Part shown: piece by piece, positions 35,690 through 46,199 of the stretch
Numbering within the stretch: position 1 is the first letter of the stretch
Layout of the letters: every line of letters begins with the position of its first letter
DNA from: Proteles cristata cristata
Lineage: Eukaryota > Chordata > Mammalia > Carnivora > Hyaenidae
Direction: 5' to 3'
DNA: 64,000 nt
Assembly (NCBI GenBank): GCA_017311185.1
Contig: JAESUZ010002871.1
Coordinates: forward strand, 1,426,001 to 1,490,000
The notes under the pieces: model-generated
Database searches by the model: none
Seen by the model: only the letters and a program-made list of their open reading frames with translations
What the model was told of the DNA's origin: nothing
Program-made: the position numbers and the translations under genes

Positions 35690-35892
35690 TCTGAAAACTT
35701 TGGTTTGGTTTTATTAAACTATACAGTACGTCTACTCTGCGCCAACCACTATTTAAAAAATTTTGCTGTTAATTCATTCAACTCTCAACAACCTACCACA
35801 CCAATGATAGGTAGTAACATATTCTCATTTTACAAACGAAGAAATGGAGTCACAGAGAGTTTAAGAAATCTACTCAACATAATAAAGCTAGT
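35690..35892 (-). repeat. MIR fragment, antisense
   Basis: TCATTTTACAAACGAAGAAA, TGGAGTCACAGAGAGTTTAA and AAAGCTAGTAAATCTGG follow the antisense MIR core. Confidence 0.65.
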
Positions 35893-38800
35893 AAATCTGG
35901 GTGCGGGGGAGGGGTGTGTGTAATGGTCATGTACTTTCAATTTGGAAACTTGTGTCCTTCATCCAGAAAATACAAGCTATTTGAAAAGCTGTGTGCATGG
36001 CGTAAGGAAAGACTAGGTTTGGGAGTCAGAAAGACTTGCATTAGAATTGTGAGCCTCAGTCCTTTCACATGCAAGACTGACTCACACCACCATGCTCGGG
36101 TTTGTTGACCAGATTAAATTAGATAATATATGTCAGTGGCTATGGGGAACTCTTGGAAAATCCCTCTTCCAGCAAAGCAAAAGAGTTTCCCAGATGATTG
36201 CTATGGGATTTCAAACAAGATGTCTGAAGTATCAAAGTCCTTTCATAAGAAACAGGCCACTCATATACAGTAATGCTCCTCTGCCCCACAAAAAAGGTTA
36301 AAATGTCCCTTTGGTTAGAAATCCCGCTTGCTTGATTTTTATGTTTTTATAAAAGCACAGGGAACTATCTATCACAAGTGAGGTAAGAGTTGCAATTAGA
36401 TACCTCCATGGGCTTATATTTTCTGCCCTGAGAAAATAATAAAATGTGTCAGAATATGTCCTCCCTTACCCCGGGGGAATACTCACCTGGTGGCCACCAG
36501 GGAGACTTTGCTGTGTCTGCAGACAGAGCTCCTCCGTGTCCTCATTCTTCCCCAGGGAGCCACCTCACCTCTGGGGCAGGACAACTGAGACACCCTGCCT
36601 TCAGCAGGAGCTAAAATCAACACAATTAAAATCTGAAGAGTGACCTCTGCATGGAAGTAACCCTGGAGAGAGTGTGACTTTCAGACTAGCCTCTCGGTCT
36701 TGGGCCCCATATTTCCATTTCCTTGTGATTAAAAGAATCAACATAGGAATTCCAGTATAAATGTAACAGCGTGAGACTGAAATGTTCCAGGTCGCCTCCA
36801 AGATGTCATGCAAAACAAGAGTAATGGAAATGACATCAGTATATGGGTAATTCCATTTTGAACAAAACTAGGGAGATACATAATCTTTAGCTCCAAAGAA
36901 CATCAGAAGGCTGTCCAAGTCAGGTGCAGAAGCTACTTAGGAAGAAGCTGGCAGGGGTGGGGGATGCTAAAGGAGCTGGCCCAGAGGCTCACAAGATGCG
37001 AGCAGAAACATACTTCTTCTAGGTCAGGGGCTCATCCCCGCTGTGATAGATAAATACCCCATGAATATAATAAGAGTTGCAACATCTAGGGAGAGAAGGA
37101 CAGAAAAGGAATGAGCAGAAGCTATAGTGGATGGGGGGAGGGTGGCCACTTCAAAATCCTTTTGGCCCTAATTCTTACTCCAGGCAAAACACGGTGTCCA
37201 TGTCCATGCAAGTTTGACTGGCTTTGCATAGATCAGTGGATAGAGCTTTGCCTTGGGGTTAAGGGTTAAGACTGCCTAACTCTCACTTCCTGGGAACCCA
37301 CTTTTCTATTCGGCCATGCAAAACCCAGAGATGTGGGGGGTGGGAGCCAACAGATAAACACTCCCCCCTTTTATTCCCCAAATGAGTATTTCGTCTTGGT
37401 AGATTTCAGTATGTTCAGGCACCAGTTGCCAAGCAGGAAGTCATCCCAGTAATGTACCTTTGTGTTGGCTTTTTCTGCTTTCTGTCCTAATTTCCTACAT
37501 GTTGAAGTCACAGTCCTCAAAAAACAAACCCAAAACCAAGCAAAAAAAAACCAAAACAAAATAAAAACAAAATAAAAAACAAATGAAAAAAAAAAACCCC
37601 AAAACCTACCAACCTTTTTCTCAGCCTTTGTCTCAGTCTCTGCCTGTTGTTGGGCCAGGCTAAGAAAGTGAGTACCAGAAATGGCCCTAGAATGCAAAAT
37701 CTCAGAATGGGACTTTGGAACTGATCACCCATGAGTCCAAAGGCAAGGGCCCCATTTATGGTGGCCCTTGAGGACAAGGCACCACAGTGAGTTCTTGCCT
37801 GCTGGGGATTAGGATTAGGTGCTGGTGGAAGGTGAAACATGACACGAGCAGTATAGGGAAACCATAATTATGAGGATGATGACATTCACTGGTTTTGGTA
37901 ACTGCTTTCAAATATCCTGAAAAAAAAAAAAAAAAAAAAGGACAGCTACAGGTCAACCAGCCATACACTGTGGCTGGATAACTGCAATGTGGGATCCCAA
38001 CCATGCTTTTTGTTAGAAGATCAGGAACTCCGTTCTCTTCCTGAAGACCACACATTATTTCACCAGGTATTACTGTGATACACACAGGAGCCAAAAATGA
38101 CTCAATCATTAAAATATCAGTTGCTTAAACATCATGTCATTGGAAAGAGGGAGACCTTAAGCTCTTTTTATGCATGATGATCAAAAACAACCAGGGAAAT
38201 GTGTCAGATTTTTAACGGGTTGAAATATATGTAGATTTTTTTCTTTTGGCCAGCAGAGGGCAATCTAGGTCCCATGAAACTACTGGGGGGGGGGGGACAA
38301 AAGGGAAAAAAAGAACATAAAAGACCATATATAATAACCGGATGCCATCAAAATCTTGGTGATTGAGTACGTTAAGTCAGTCAGTGCAGGTTTCCTTAGA
38401 CTCCCGAGCCATTTTCCTCCTCTTATCTCTATTTCCTACATAATAAATTCAGATCCTTTCATGTTCCTAAAAAGAAAAAATCAAGGCAAGAGAAAAGGTG
38501 GTTACTGCTAATGTCAAGAATTAACCTGTGCTCTCTGCAATACTTCCAAGGGACTGTTTCACGCAAGTGCTGCCACTCCAGGGTGAGAGGAAGCTGTTCC
38601 TCCTCTCTCCCTCTCAGCCACCAACCCATGTCTACTAACTGAACCTCTTTCTTGGTGCTCACAAATCTAAGGGTTCCAGGCCTGACCCAGCGTTTCTGAG
38701 TATGGCCCTAACGCTGCTGGTGGAACTATGGGCTGGAGCAGGATGCCAGGTTACCTGGCAGATACAGGCCCCCACTCTAGACAGCTGCACCAGAATCTGG

Positions 38801-39525
38801 TGTCAGACCCAAGATGCCGCATTTCAACATGCAGAATCTTGGTGATTCTTACAGGGTCTGACTCGTGACCCACCGATCTAAGTAAGAAAAGTGGGGATCT
38901 GACATTAACGTGATCCAAGGCAGTTGAGTCTCACTGTAGGCATAATCCTCTCTGACTCTCTCACAAGACACAAAGTAAAGCATGAAGGAAGGTCCAGGAA
39001 GAAGGTGGGAATTAATTCTAAGTCAGCACAGACACAGGTCGAGTGTGTCTTTTCTGTCATCAGCTTATGGGCGGAAACACTGGGACGCGTGGGTTTGCAA
39101 CATCACTCTGAGGGTGGAAATGCACATGCCAAATGTTACCTAAACAATCAATAAATGTGAATGTCTAAAAAAAAATTAAAGAAAAAAATAGAAAAAAGCC
39201 AGAAAATATCTGGCTTCATACTTAAAACATTTTAATATGGACTAGAACTTCCCAAACTTGCCTGATCTGAGAATCACTTGGGAAGCTTGCTTTTAGCATC
39301 CTGACATGGACACAATGGAAGTGGGCTTCTCAGATCTGCCATGAAATGCCTTGATTTCCTGACCGTCCTTCTCCACAGAAAGTTCTATTCAGCGTGTGAG
39401 CACAAAGAACAATTTCGTTGGGGAAAATAACTGATGAATGCATCTATGTTTTGTCCTTATTCTCAATACCATAGACAGAGCTTAAAAACCAGGAAGAAGC
39501 TAGCTCTTCATAAGTTTATCTCATG
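35893..39525. other. Gene-free stretch with simple tracts only
   Basis: Contains an A-rich (AAAAC)n tract (37518-37602), an A20 run (37920-37939) and a G12-13 run (38285-38297). Frames up to 117 codons near 37371-38109 (minus) read through the low-complexity tracts (Phe-rich) and are not credible genes. Confidence 0.5.
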
Positions 39526-39527
39526 GA

Positions 39528-39680
39528 GCAGTAGTACTTCAAGTACAGTCCAGGGACCAGGAACTAACTAGACAAGAAAATTTCCAGGCTCTACAGCAAA
39601 CCTCTGGGGGCGGGGCCCAGGCATCTGTTTTAACAAGCTCAACGTGGTTCTGATGCCTATGAACTTTAGCAGCACCGTAG
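39528..39680 (+). mobile_element. hAT MITE of MER5A type
   Basis: CAGTAGTACTTCAAGTACAG, GTCCAGGGACCAG, GGGGCGGGGCCCAGGCATCT, TTTTAACAAGCTC and GTGGTTCTGATGCC match the known order of this short non-autonomous DNA transposon. Confidence 0.75.
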
Positions 39681-39689
39681 TAGACTATT

Positions 39690-42435
39690 TCCTAAACCTT
39701 TCTGATGGGAGATCCAGCATCAGACCCCTCTGTGGGCAATGTGTAGCTGGAATGAGACCTGGAAGTACGATTTGTGTATGTACCCCCAGGCCACTCTCAT
39801 CCAACAGTTTAGGAGACTCTAGGCACCGCTTGGAATTCTTTACCTCCATGAATTGTGGTAGAGGCAGATATTTGACGAGATACATGTTAAGAATCACTGG
39901 CGGAGCTTCTGCTAAACTCAAGCCTTTTCCTAAACTCTAGTCCCTCCCTGTATCCATCCAGGACAGGCGGTAGAGCAGTAAATAATGTGTCCTGGTCTCC
40001 TGTAGTCGAGTGACTAGAATGGAGAAGGTGTAACTTCCATGAAAATGGCTCTGTGCCCGGCTATGCCGAGTGCTGGGGCTGCAGCGCTCAGGGTCCTTGC
40101 CAAAGACCCAGCATGGAGCTCAGGCATGGAGGGCTCCAGCAGTACTTTCTAGCCAACCACAGGGGATTCCTGGAGAAAACTGAGGTCCAAAATCAGAGCC
40201 CCTTCCCTGCAGGCAGAACTGAGGGAACAGTGCCTGCCTCTTGGGCTGGGAGCTGGGGCAGCACCCACACTTAATTTGCTTCAGAAAAACAAAGGAATGT
40301 GATGTTTCTTTTACCAGGCACACATGGAACGATTTTAAGAAAACCAAAACACCAGCAGGGAAATAAAGTGTGAAAAATGTTGCTTTTAAAATGCTGCTTC
40401 TACCTTCTGCTTTATCTCCTGCATCTCAAATTCTATAAAGTAAGCCTTTTATAAGACCTTATAGTCTCTTTATTTCACCCCATTAAGCAGCTCACCATTT
40501 CTTTGTCTTGCTAAGATATCTGGTAACATTGGTAAATTCTGTTTTATTTTATAAAGCAGGAAACATCAGATGCTACTTTGAATAAACAATCAACCTGTTT
40601 ACAGGGCTTTCTTCCAGCATATCAATCCTAAAGAGCTAAGTGTTTAAGGTTTAAAACCTTAGTCTTCAGTCAAAGTCATAAATATTGAGCTTAGCGGAGT
40701 GCTTGCTTTGGAGGAATAAATAATGATGGCTCCCATTTCCTCTGCCTTCAATTACAAGCATCATTTTATAAAAGTGTTAAATGTGCCTGATTTCCTGCTG
40801 TGAAAAGAATGATAGGAAATTCAAACACAGCTATGAATACAACACAGTTATTGCTTAAAGGCCACTGAAAGCCTATAATCACGATAGATTCTGCCTGATG
40901 AAGAAATCTACAGTTTGCCCACCTGGAATATAAATAAATAAATATTCCTGATTTGAGTGCATACTGCAAACATTTTTTTTCAGGTGACACATGCGAACCT
41001 CTTGTTCCTGAGACCACATTTGCCATGAGGAAAAAAAAAATATAAAGAGCCCAGATTGCAGAGATGCCTCCAAATATCTTTGAATTTTTCTGATATTTAA
41101 ACTTCATTTTCCACCCTCTACTGTGGACACCTTTGTCATTTCTTGTCTGCATGAAGTTACCCTAGTCTTAGCCGTGGGTGAATATCAGCACCTAATCACA
41201 TAGGGTGGTGCAAAATAGTCCAGGGTTTCTTTCCAGGAAAATGGTACTGTGATCGACGGTGCTCTCCATTCTTCTGCCTCCAAAGCTGACAACCTGCTCC
41301 ACTCCTTCAAGTATCACAGCTCTTCCTGTCCCAAGGGGAAGGCTGCCATGACTGAGGCATATGTGATAGTGAAGAGGCATTCAATGGCCTGATCTTTAAG
41401 TTCTTAGCATTTATTGGGCCCTATAAAAAGATAACCTTGTTCTTTTCCTTGACCTTGATCCTTTAATATGGGAGCTCATAACAGGTCCCTGGTAGCTGGA
41501 CCTAGGAATTGACAGTTGTGGGCACCTCTCTACATAGCTGTGTAAGTCTTCACTCACCAGCACCCAAAGTTACAGTTGGAGGCGTCGGGCTGACACTTTC
41601 TTCAGCATGAAGTCCTTCCTATGTCATCACTGCCATTGCATGCGATGAAAGACAGTCTGCATAATAGTTTTTAATTTGGTTAATAAGGTCTCAAAATATG
41701 GGCCTTGAAAGTACCCCCATAGTTCCATCTAGACCACAAGAGCGTCTTGAAAACAGAGTTTTTGAGATAAACCTGGTTGACTAAGCCCCTGCTGAGACTC
41801 TGCAGAATAGGACTCGGTACACTCCAGGATACGTTTTACACCATATGGTCTCAAGAAAATTTCAGATCTTGGTCATGTTCTTCTTACTGTCTACTTATTT
41901 ATAGCAAAGAGAAAATTTTCTCTTTAAGACCCATCAGACCCATCAGAAAAATAAAATGGGACAGCTGCCTCACTAAACTTGTTTTCCATTTTCATTCCAT
42001 CTAGTTTAGTTCTGCTTCTGTTTCCACTTCAGAAAGTTTATTCTGCGATTAGTCTTAGAAAAAGTGTTTGGGGTAGGATCAACTTCCCCAGTGGTGGTCC
42101 ACAGAACTGCCTGCTCATTTCAATATTTAACTTTCGTAAAAAGGCATTTACGATACTTCAATAAAAACCAGGAGTATATTATTAATGTTCTCGAAGACTC
42201 CCTCAAATAAATATTAAGTTCTTCCTGGAAACTGTGGTCATATCTGATACTTTTGTTTCAATTGATATTGACTCATGAGGTTATATGGTGCAGGGTCTTG
42301 CTATTAGTTTCCCTTTGAATGGACAGTACTACTATCACACAAGTGCCATCACATGGGAATGTGTAACATTACAAACAATGCAGTGCCTTACTGGCTCAAT
42401 ATGGTTTAATGCACACGGTTCTTTCTCTTCCTGGA
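39690..42435. other. Gene-free, repeat-poor stretch
   Basis: Almost no recognisable repeats over about 2.7 kb. The AT-rich part 40380-40980 contains AAGGTTTAAAACCTT (near-palindrome at about 40648) and many TAAT-type motifs, which could be regulatory, but nothing in the sequence alone shows this. Confidence 0.4.
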
Positions 42436-42439
42436 CTCA

Positions 42440-43262
42440 CTGTTCTGTACAGATCATCTTTTTTTTTCCTATCATGGCTTCAGTAGCACACTATATTAAT
42501 CGCTATAAGTTTGTTTTGTATCTAAAAAGTGTAAGTCTTCCAAATTTGTTGTTGATCTTCAGGAAGAAATATCCCTTTGCATTTCTCCATAAGTTTTATA
42601 ATGCTTGTCAATTTTCACACACATAAAACAAACAAACAAACTAAAACTTCCTGAGACTGTAGTTGAAACCACCCTAAATGTAAAGGCCAGTTTAGGGAAA
42701 AATAACATCTTCACAATGCTGAGTTTTCCAATCCATAAACACAGAGTAACTCTTCACTTATTAAGGATTTTATTTTTCTCAAGCATGTTTCATAATTTTC
42801 TGTGCAGAGATCTTGTTTAATTCTTGTTAGATTTGTATCTATGGATATGATGTTTTGCAGATGATTTTTTTTTTAAATGTTTTATTTATTTCTAGGAGAG
42901 AGAGAGAGACAGCGTGAGCAGGGGAGGGTCAGAGAGAGAGGGAGTCACAGACTGAAACAGGCTCCAGGCTCTGAGCTGGCAGTCAGCACAGAGCCCGACG
43001 CGGGGCTCGAACCCACAAACCGCGAGATCATGACCTAAGCGAAAGTCGGACGCTTAACCGACTAAGCCACCCAGGTGCCCCATGCAGATGATTTTTAAAC
43101 CTTTTTTCTAATTATCACTGGTATATAAAAATAATGATTTTTAATATTTATGTCATATTTAGTAATTCTATTAAATTAACTATTGATTCTAATAGTTTGT
43201 GATTTTTCTGTATTTTATCCATTCATGTCACAGGTAATTTCTTTTTAAAACTGTTTTAAATG
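42440..43262 (-). mobile_element. L1 ORF2 fragment, minus strand, split by a SINE
   Basis: CTGAGTTTTCCAATCCATAA, CACAGAGTAACTCTTCAC, CAGAGATCTTGTTTAATTC, GTTAGATTTGTATCTATGG and, after the SINE, ATTATCACTGGTATATAAAA match antisense L1 ORF2. Confidence 0.65.
42870..43082 (-). mobile_element. Felid SINE, minus strand, younger subtype
   Basis: Ends CTAAGCCACCCAGGTGCCCC on the plus strand and contains GAGCTGGCAGTCAGCACAG (complement of the younger diagnostic). TGCAGATGATTTTT flanks it at 42856-42869 and 43083-43096. Confidence 0.95.
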
Positions 43263-43268
43263 ATTTGT

Positions 43269-43699
43269 GGGGTGCCTGGGTGGCTCAATCGGTTGAGTGT
43301 TGCCTCTTGGTTTTGGCTCAGGTCATGATCTCAGAGTCATGGGATTTACCCATGTCAGGATCTACGCTGAGCATGGAGTCTGCTTAATAGTCTTTCTCTT
43401 GACTCTTAAAGATAGAGAACAAACTGAGTGTTGATAGAGGGGGGTGTAGGGGAGGGCTAGATAGGTGATGGTTATAAGGAAGGTACTTGTTGTAATGAGC
43501 TGTTGTATGAAAGTGAAGAATCACTGAGTTCTACTGCTTATGTTAATGAACTAAACTTTATATTAAAAAAAATAATTAACTCCACAGGAGTTATAAATAA
43601 AGGTCTTAACCACAAGGAAAAAAAAAAAGATTTTTTTTTCCCTCTGCCCCCTCCCGATTGTGGTCTCTCTAAAAATAAATGAATGAAGGAATGAAAATA
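43269..43699 (+). mobile_element. Carnivore SINE interrupted by an L1 3' end
   Basis: The left half has GGGGTGCCTGGGTGGCTCAA and TCAGGTCATGATCTCAGAG up to about 43400. The right half resumes with CCCTCTGCCCCCTCCC and ATAAATGAATGAAGG from about 43640. Between them lies L1-derived sequence. Confidence 0.7.
43401..43629 (+). mobile_element. L1 3' UTR fragment inside a SINE
   Basis: GACTCTTAAAGATAGAGAAC, AAACTGAGTGTTGATAG, GGGGGGTGTAGGGGAGGG, GGTACTTGTTGTAATGAGC and AAAGTGAAGAATCACTGAGT follow a carnivore L1 3' UTR. Its A-rich end gives way to an unassigned stretch at about 43575-43620. Confidence 0.7.
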
Positions 43700-44032
43700 A
43701 GAATTGATCTGTAATACTCTAACTCATGTAGCTGGCAACAAATATTATTTTCAGGTTCGACCAGTTAACATAGAGAACTCAGTATATTAGATTAACACTG
43801 TTTGTGTTAGATCAGAACATCATACTGCCCTCAGCATGGAAGAATACAAAGGTATCCAATATGTTAAAATTCATGTTTATTTTCTCAGAAGCTCAGGAAA
43901 TACACATTCTGTAGGCACTGCTCGCCTACCTTACCAACCCCCACTCCCCTACACACAGAGAGAAAAGAATGCCGCCTTTTGGCCAATCTAGATTTCCCTA
44001 GTTCTTTCTCTTTAAGTATGAAAGACAAGAGA

Positions 44033-44235
44033 CAGAGGAACAAGGCGGAGAAGAAGGGGGGAAATGGTGGGGGAAAGGAAGAGAGGCAAATCATGAGAGA
44101 CTCTTGAATGCTGACAAAAACTGAGGACTGAGGGATGTGGAGGGGAGGAGGGATGGGCATGGAGGAGGGCACTTGTGGGGATGAGCACTGGGTGTTATGT
44201 GGAAACTAATTTGACAATAAACTATTAAAAAAAAA
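44033..44235 (+). mobile_element. 5'-truncated young-type L1 3' end
   Basis: Aligns by eye to 18000-18175: AGAGACTCTTGAATGCTGA, GGGATGGGCATGGAGGAGGG, CACTTGTGGGGATGAGCACT and AATTTGACAATAAACTATT, with an A12 tail. AAAGACAAGAGA is repeated at 44021-44032 and 44236-44247. It lies about 345 bp beyond the inferred SH3GL2 poly(A) site. Confidence 0.92.
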
Positions 44236-44611
44236 AAAGACAAGAGAAGACTGGTTGAAATGAAATATTTTATTTGTCCCTCTGGACATTATATTCTTCT
44301 GCTATCACCAGTGATGATATCTCACATGACTTTTAGAAGACTTCCCCTCCTCACTCCCTTATCCTCTCTCCCGAATCGCCTTCTTCCTAGAGCCACCCAA
44401 GAAGCTCCCCGTGTCCAGGCTAGGTCACGTCCCACTAAGGGGACTTCCCTTGCTCACAGGGAGGGAGAGCTGAGGCGGGGAGTGGGTCTAGACTGGCTGC
44501 ATCAGAAGACAACGGAGCCTGAAATGAGACCCAGTCTACCCACTGTCAGACCCACCAGAACAACGGACACAAAATAAAGCACCAGGGCCTCTGGTTCTGT
44601 CTTCAGCAATA

Positions 44612-44617
44612 TTTATT
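44612..44617 (-). terminator. SH3GL2: Poly(A) signal AATAAA of SH3GL2 (main candidate)
   Basis: On the minus strand the sequence reads CCAATAAATATTGCTGAAG. Roughly 20 nt later a cleavage site would fall near 44592. This is followed by a GT-rich stretch (TTATTTTGTGTCCGTTGTTC and a GGTGGGTCTG run) at about 44540-44580, the expected downstream element. Confidence 0.75.
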
Positions 44618-44963
44618 GGAAACGGCGATGCTTCCTGTGGTAAGAGGTTTATACATTAAGCAGTAAGATTTGCCTTTCACTCCACATGACCCACTACCGC
44701 AGGCAGCACATCCGAAGCAGCACATTAAACCTCTGAAGGAGTCTGTACAGCTAGATAAATAGAACTCTGGATACCTAACAGGACTTGATGACCAATACAA
44801 AATAACCCAGAAGAACAAAAAACCACTCATAAGCTTACACGCGGCACTGTACACACAACATGAATATGAAATAGAAGGGACAGAAATAAAAGTAATGACG
44901 GAGTTGGGAAAAACTTTTGCATCTGCAGCCACACATCTTAAATTGCTAAGCACAAATATCATC

Positions 44964-44969
44964 TTTATT
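44964..44969 (-). terminator. SH3GL2: Possible upstream (alternative) poly(A) signal of SH3GL2
   Basis: A second AATAAA on the minus strand lies within the 3' UTR, about 1,030 nt after the stop codon. Use of it would shorten the UTR by about 350 nt. No strong GT-rich element follows, so I rank it below the signal at 44612. Confidence 0.35.
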
Positions 44970-45999
44970 TGGTCCTCATTGAGGGCAGAATATGCACAAA
45001 TGATGTTCAAAGAACACAAGGTGGAGGTGGAAGTGGAAAGGAAAGACAATCGCTGTTTCTTGGTCTAGGAACTAGTGGAAAAATGGTTTCTGGTGTTTTT
45101 CTCCTTGTGTCTCTGTGCCAAATGGACTCATGAAACACGTAATTCATAAATAAAACTGAAGTGAAGATTTTTTCATTCCCTCTTTCCTGTACCTTCAGAA
45201 ACGGCCTAAATACATACATGGTTTCTCTGCGGCAAGAAATTTAAGCTTGAAAACCAGATGTTTTCCCAATTCGGCATAGTGGAGAATCTCTTCTCTTCAG
45301 CCCCTCCCACAATATGCCGACTGTGAACTGTCACTGTGGTACTTAGGAATAATGGCGGCGGGAATCCCCCTCTGGCTTTACTGGCAGGGAGAGAAGAAAA
45401 CTGGCTGTCCCTCAGAAACAGGCATAAGTGAGAGGAACAAAGGGGACAGTTTTCAGAAAAGGTTGTTAATTCACACTCAACACTTTCCTACCAATAGTAT
45501 CAAGGGACCTACTCATTCAGACCAGAAGACAAGTTGCTGGTGAGGGAGGCTTTCTTCCACAATTCAGTGACTCACATATTTGGGAGGGGCTATGTGAAAG
45601 CAAGAACTTTCTCCTAGGGAAACGGAGAACCTGAGACCTTGAGATGGCCCCTGGGTGATAGACAGTATCTTCGGTAGGATGGGTTTTCTGTGATGTGGCT
45701 CATGGTCGAATTCTAAGAAGCCACAGCCTCCTGGGAACTGTGTAAACAGCAGTTCCATGACTACGGCTGGTCTCAGACAGTGTTTAAAAAGCACATGCCA
45801 TGCCCATCAGCCTAAGAAGATACCATCCATCACCATGACTCTTGTGGGATCACACAAGTCAACCAAAGATACTCAGTGGGGCTTGATGACTTGGACCACT
45901 GCGGCCTGCACTTGGGATGTGTTGTAAGCAGCATTACCAAAGCAGTGGTTAAACTTAACTATCTGGGTCAAGAGGAGGCAAGCCTGCCAGCCTAACACC

Positions 46000-46199
46000 C
46001 TAATGAGGCAGGGCAACCAGAATCTCCACATAGTTGATGGGGAAGAAGCCTGACTGGCCATGAAGCATCCCCTCATACCAGTTCTCATCAATTTGGTTAG
46101 TGAGTGTGATGATATCACCCTCTTTAAAACCCAACTCCCCTTCATTCTCAGGTTCAAAGTCGTACAGAGCTCGGCAGCAGGGCTGATCCATTGGGGCAC
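46000..46199 (-). CDS. SH3GL2: SH3GL2 exon 9: SH3 domain and stop codon
   Basis: This is the last coding exon. It completes Gly287 with its first two bases and ends in TAG at 46002-46000. The acceptor is CTTCCAG. It encodes the SH3 domain: the [15 protein letters not shown] strand with the RT loop, GDIITL, the ligand-binding Trp in ENWYEG, and GFFPINYV, ending VEILVALPH. In the family this domain binds proline-rich motifs of synaptojanin and dynamin. The two codons before MDQPCC read GCC CCA (Ala-Pro); the human protein, as I remember it, has Val-Gln there. The internal ATG at 46191 is not a start codon, because the frame continues through the splice site into exon 8. Confidence 0.98.

Larger units (their letters stand above)
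44592..45999 (-). other. SH3GL2: SH3GL2 3' UTR
   Basis: About 1.4 kb from the TAG stop to the inferred cleavage site, close to the UTR length I expect for human SH3GL2 mRNA. I recognise no SINE or LINE in it, unlike the sequence just left of 44250. Open frames here, such as one of 148 codons at 44603-45049, show no known domain and lie within the UTR. The exact end is inferred from the poly(A) signal. Confidence 0.8.

Noticed and set aside
37371..38109. Phe-rich open frames of 107-117 codons, minus strand
   Set aside because: They result from the A-rich tracts read in antisense.
44603..45049. 148-codon open frame on the minus strand
   Set aside because: It lies inside the SH3GL2 3' UTR after the in-frame TAG. 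It has no recognisable domain and ends at the poly(A) signal region.
46000..46191. ATG at 46191 as the start of a small SH3-only protein
   Set aside because: The reading frame continues upstream through a good acceptor into exon 8, and the Met is the known internal residue before DQPCC.
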